Source: Flavobacteria bacterium BAL38 (GTDB taxonomy: Bacteria; Bacteroidota; Bacteroidia; Flavobacteriales; Flavobacteriaceae). Taken from it: a stretch of 64,000 bases of DNA. The stretch is from the NCBI GenBank assembly GCA_000169355.1, contig AAXX01000004.1, positions 113,711-177,710 on the forward strand, in the 5' to 3' direction. Both the position numbers and the translations under genes were made by a program. A model generated the notes under the pieces. The model was not told the origin of the DNA. It worked only from the letters and a program-made list of their open reading frames with translations, and made no database searches. Shown one piece after another: positions 62,580 to 64,000 of this stretch (its first letter is position 1; each line of letters begins with the position of its first letter).

Positions 62580-63437
62580 ATGAACACATTAAAAATTGCT
62601 ATTCAAAAATCAGGTCGACTTCACGATGAAAGTATTCAAATCTTAAAAGATTGTGGAATTTCAGTATATAATGGAAACGACCAACTAAAAGTTACCGCTT
62701 CCAATTTTCCATTAGAAGTTTATTATTTACGTAATTCCGATATTCCTCAATATTTGATTGATGGTGTAGTTGATATTGCTATAGTTGGAGATAATTTATT
62801 GGTAGAAAAAGGTCAGAACATCCAAATCGCGGAAAAATTAGGTTTCTCTAAATGCAAAGTTTCTGTAGCGGTTCCAAAGAATTTCAACTACAATTCTATT
62901 CAAGATTTAAACGGATTGAGAGTAGCTACTTCGTATCCAAAAACAGTTGTAGATTACTTTTCTTCGAAAGGAATTTCCGTAGACATTCACCAAATTTCAG
63001 GTTCGGTTGAAATTGCTCCAAATATTGGACTTTCTGATGCAATTGTAGATATCGTTTCTAGCGGAAGTACCTTATTTAAAAACGGTTTAAAAGAAGTAGA
63101 AGTAATCTTAAAAAGCGAAGCTGTTTTAGCGGTTTCTCCACAAATTTCAGAGGAAGCCAAACAAGTAGTAGCAAAACTTCAATTCCGAATTCAATCAGTT
63201 TTACGTTCAAGAAAATCAAAATACATTTTAATGAATGTTCCAAACGATAAAATCTCAGAAATCAGTAAAATTCTTCCTGTATTGAAAAGTCCAACCGTTA
63301 TGCCGTTAGCAGAAGAAGGTTGGAGCAGCGTTCATTCCGTAATCGATGAAGATAAATTTTGGGAAGTCATCGACCAACTAAAAGAAGCCGGCGCCGAAGG
63401 TATTTTAGTATGTCCAATAGAGAAAATGGTATTGTAA
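62580..63437 (+). CDS. hisG: ATP phosphoribosyltransferase, long form
   Basis: 285 residues, the length of the long HisG form that has its own C-terminal regulatory domain and needs no HisZ. Motifs: LKIAIQKSGRLHDESIQILK, DIAIVGDNLLVEKGQ, LRVATSYPKTVVDYF and IVDIVSSGSTLFKNGL (PRPP site). The ACT-like C-terminus is KSPTVMPLAEEGWSSVHSVI. It makes phosphoribosyl-ATP, the first step of histidine synthesis. Confidence 0.96.
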   Translation: MNTLKIAIQKSGRLHDESIQILKDCGISVYNGNDQLKVTASNFPLEVYYLRNSDIPQYLIDGVVDIAIVGDNLLVEKGQNIQIAEKLGFSKCKVSVAVPKNFNYNSIQDLNGLRVATSYPKTVVDYFSSKGISVDIHQISGSVEIAPNIGLSDAIVDIVSSGSTLFKNGLKEVEVILKSEAVLAVSPQISEEAKQVVAKLQFRIQSVLRSRKSKYILMNVPNDKISEISKILPVLKSPTVMPLAEEGWSSVHSVIDEDKFWEVIDQLKEAGAEGILVCPIEKMVL

Positions 63438-63444
63438 ATAAATT

Positions 63445-63570
63445 AAACACATAGGCACATAGAAATTTCAATAATAAGAATCTAAAAAGTAGCTATGTCA
63501 ACTATTTAAATTGAAACGTCCGAAGCTTCGGACTAAAGTTTTAGAATAAAAACTATGTAACTATGTGTTT
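63445..63570. repeat. Palindromic interspersed element between hisG and hisD
   Basis: AAACACATAG (63445-63454) and CTATGTGTTT (63561-63570) are terminal inverted repeats. In the middle GTCCGAAGCTTCGGAC (63518-63533) is a perfect 16-bp palindrome. Additional CACATAG/CTATGT copies lie inside each end. The ~125-bp element resembles a REP or MITE and lies inside an otherwise tight operon. Confidence 0.75.
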
Positions 63571-63590
63571 CAAAAAATAAAAATAGAATC

Positions 63591-64000
63591 ATGAAAAAAA
63601 TATATAATCCACAACCTGAAACTTGGTTAGAAATTTGCAAAAGACCAACTCAAACTTTTTCTGATGTAGAAGAAACGGTAAAGCAAATCTTCAAAAAAGT
63701 CCAACAAAAAGGCAACAAAGCGATTGCAAAATATACATCTTTCTTTGATGGTGTAACTTTGGAAAATATTCAAGTAACTCCTGAAGAAATTGAACTAGCT
63801 AAAAAGGAAGTTGCTACCGAATTAAAAAAAGCAATTCAATTAGCCAAATCGAATATCGAACAATTTCACGCAGCTCAAAAAACAGATAAAATTGTGGTAG
63901 AAACTACTATTGGAGTTACGTGTTGGCAAGAAAAACGTCCAATTCAAAAAGTCGGTTTATACATTCCTGGTGGAACTGCTCCTTTGTTTTCAACGGTTTT
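63591..64000 (+). CDS. hisD: Histidinol dehydrogenase, N-terminal part
   Basis: 136 codons are visible before the right window edge. IYNPQPETWLEICKRPTQTF, KVQQKGNKAIAKYTSFFDGV and the motif GVTCWQEKRPIQKVGLYIPG, GTAPLFSTV are HisD signatures. It oxidises histidinol to histidine. It lies 153 nt after hisG, the gap being filled by a palindromic element. Confidence 0.94.
   Translation, partial: MKKIYNPQPETWLEICKRPTQTFSDVEETVKQIFKKVQQKGNKAIAKYTSFFDGVTLENIQVTPEEIELAKKEVATELKKAIQLAKSNIEQFHAAQKTDKIVVETTIGVTCWQEKRPIQKVGLYIPGGTAPLFSTV

Overview
The window looks like chromosomal DNA from a flavobacterium (Bacteroidota, Flavobacteriaceae). It is AT-rich and its promoter boxes fit the TAnnTTTG pattern of that group. 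It carries a SusC-type receptor, type IX secretion sorting domains, and a tmRNA whose tag ends in NYALAA. No tRNA, rRNA or CRISPR array was seen.

Region 1 (1-22.0 kb) is a galactoside-use locus. It has the start of a SusC-like receptor, three paralogous secreted TIM-barrel glycosidase-like proteins, a GH36/GH27-like alpha-galactosidase, a large T9SS-sorted surface protein, an exported formylglycine-generating enzyme with both active-site cysteines, a sodium/sugar symporter, and a galE-galT-galK-galM Leloir operon. A divergent GntR-type regulator has a palindromic operator in the shared promoter region. Oligosaccharides would be cut outside the cell or in the periplasm, imported, and galactose converted to UDP-glucose and glucose-1-phosphate. 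The FGE suggests the natural substrate is sulfated, but no sulfatase lies in the window.

Region 2 (22.0-42.2 kb) is an accessory island. Two related modules have the same plan: a small minus-strand gene, a divergent MerR-like or similar regulator, a ~42-residue ORF, and a large serine recombinase. The left recombinase is frameshifted. The right one is intact and its reading frame runs into the 3' end of ssrA (tmRNA). Between them lie a group of small secreted proteins, an FGE-fold protein whose C-terminus resembles the variable region of a diversity-generating retroelement target, and a head-to-tail array of secreted paralogs. These paralogs have near-constant signal peptides and C-termini but divergent centres. 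An IS982-family element with 20-bp inverted repeats sits at the head of the array.

Region 3 (42.3-49.4 kb) is ordinary chromosome: an alanine/saccharopine dehydrogenase-like enzyme, a sugar MFS transporter with a LacI-type operator upstream, and a minus-strand operon with CreD, a winged-helix regulator and membrane proteins.

Region 4 (49.5-62.3 kb) has an extracytoplasmic redox locus (thioredoxin-like, ApbE, a frameshifted DUF4266 lipoprotein gene, DUF3570). A metal-homeostasis run follows: response regulator, CDF exporter, histidine kinase, an RND pump fused to its own TolC-like channel, membrane-fusion protein, DUF2231-like protein and VIT1/CCC1-type transporter.

Region 5 (62.3-64 kb) is the start of the histidine operon, with a six-histidine leader peptide, an attenuator terminator, hisG, a palindromic insert and the start of hisD.
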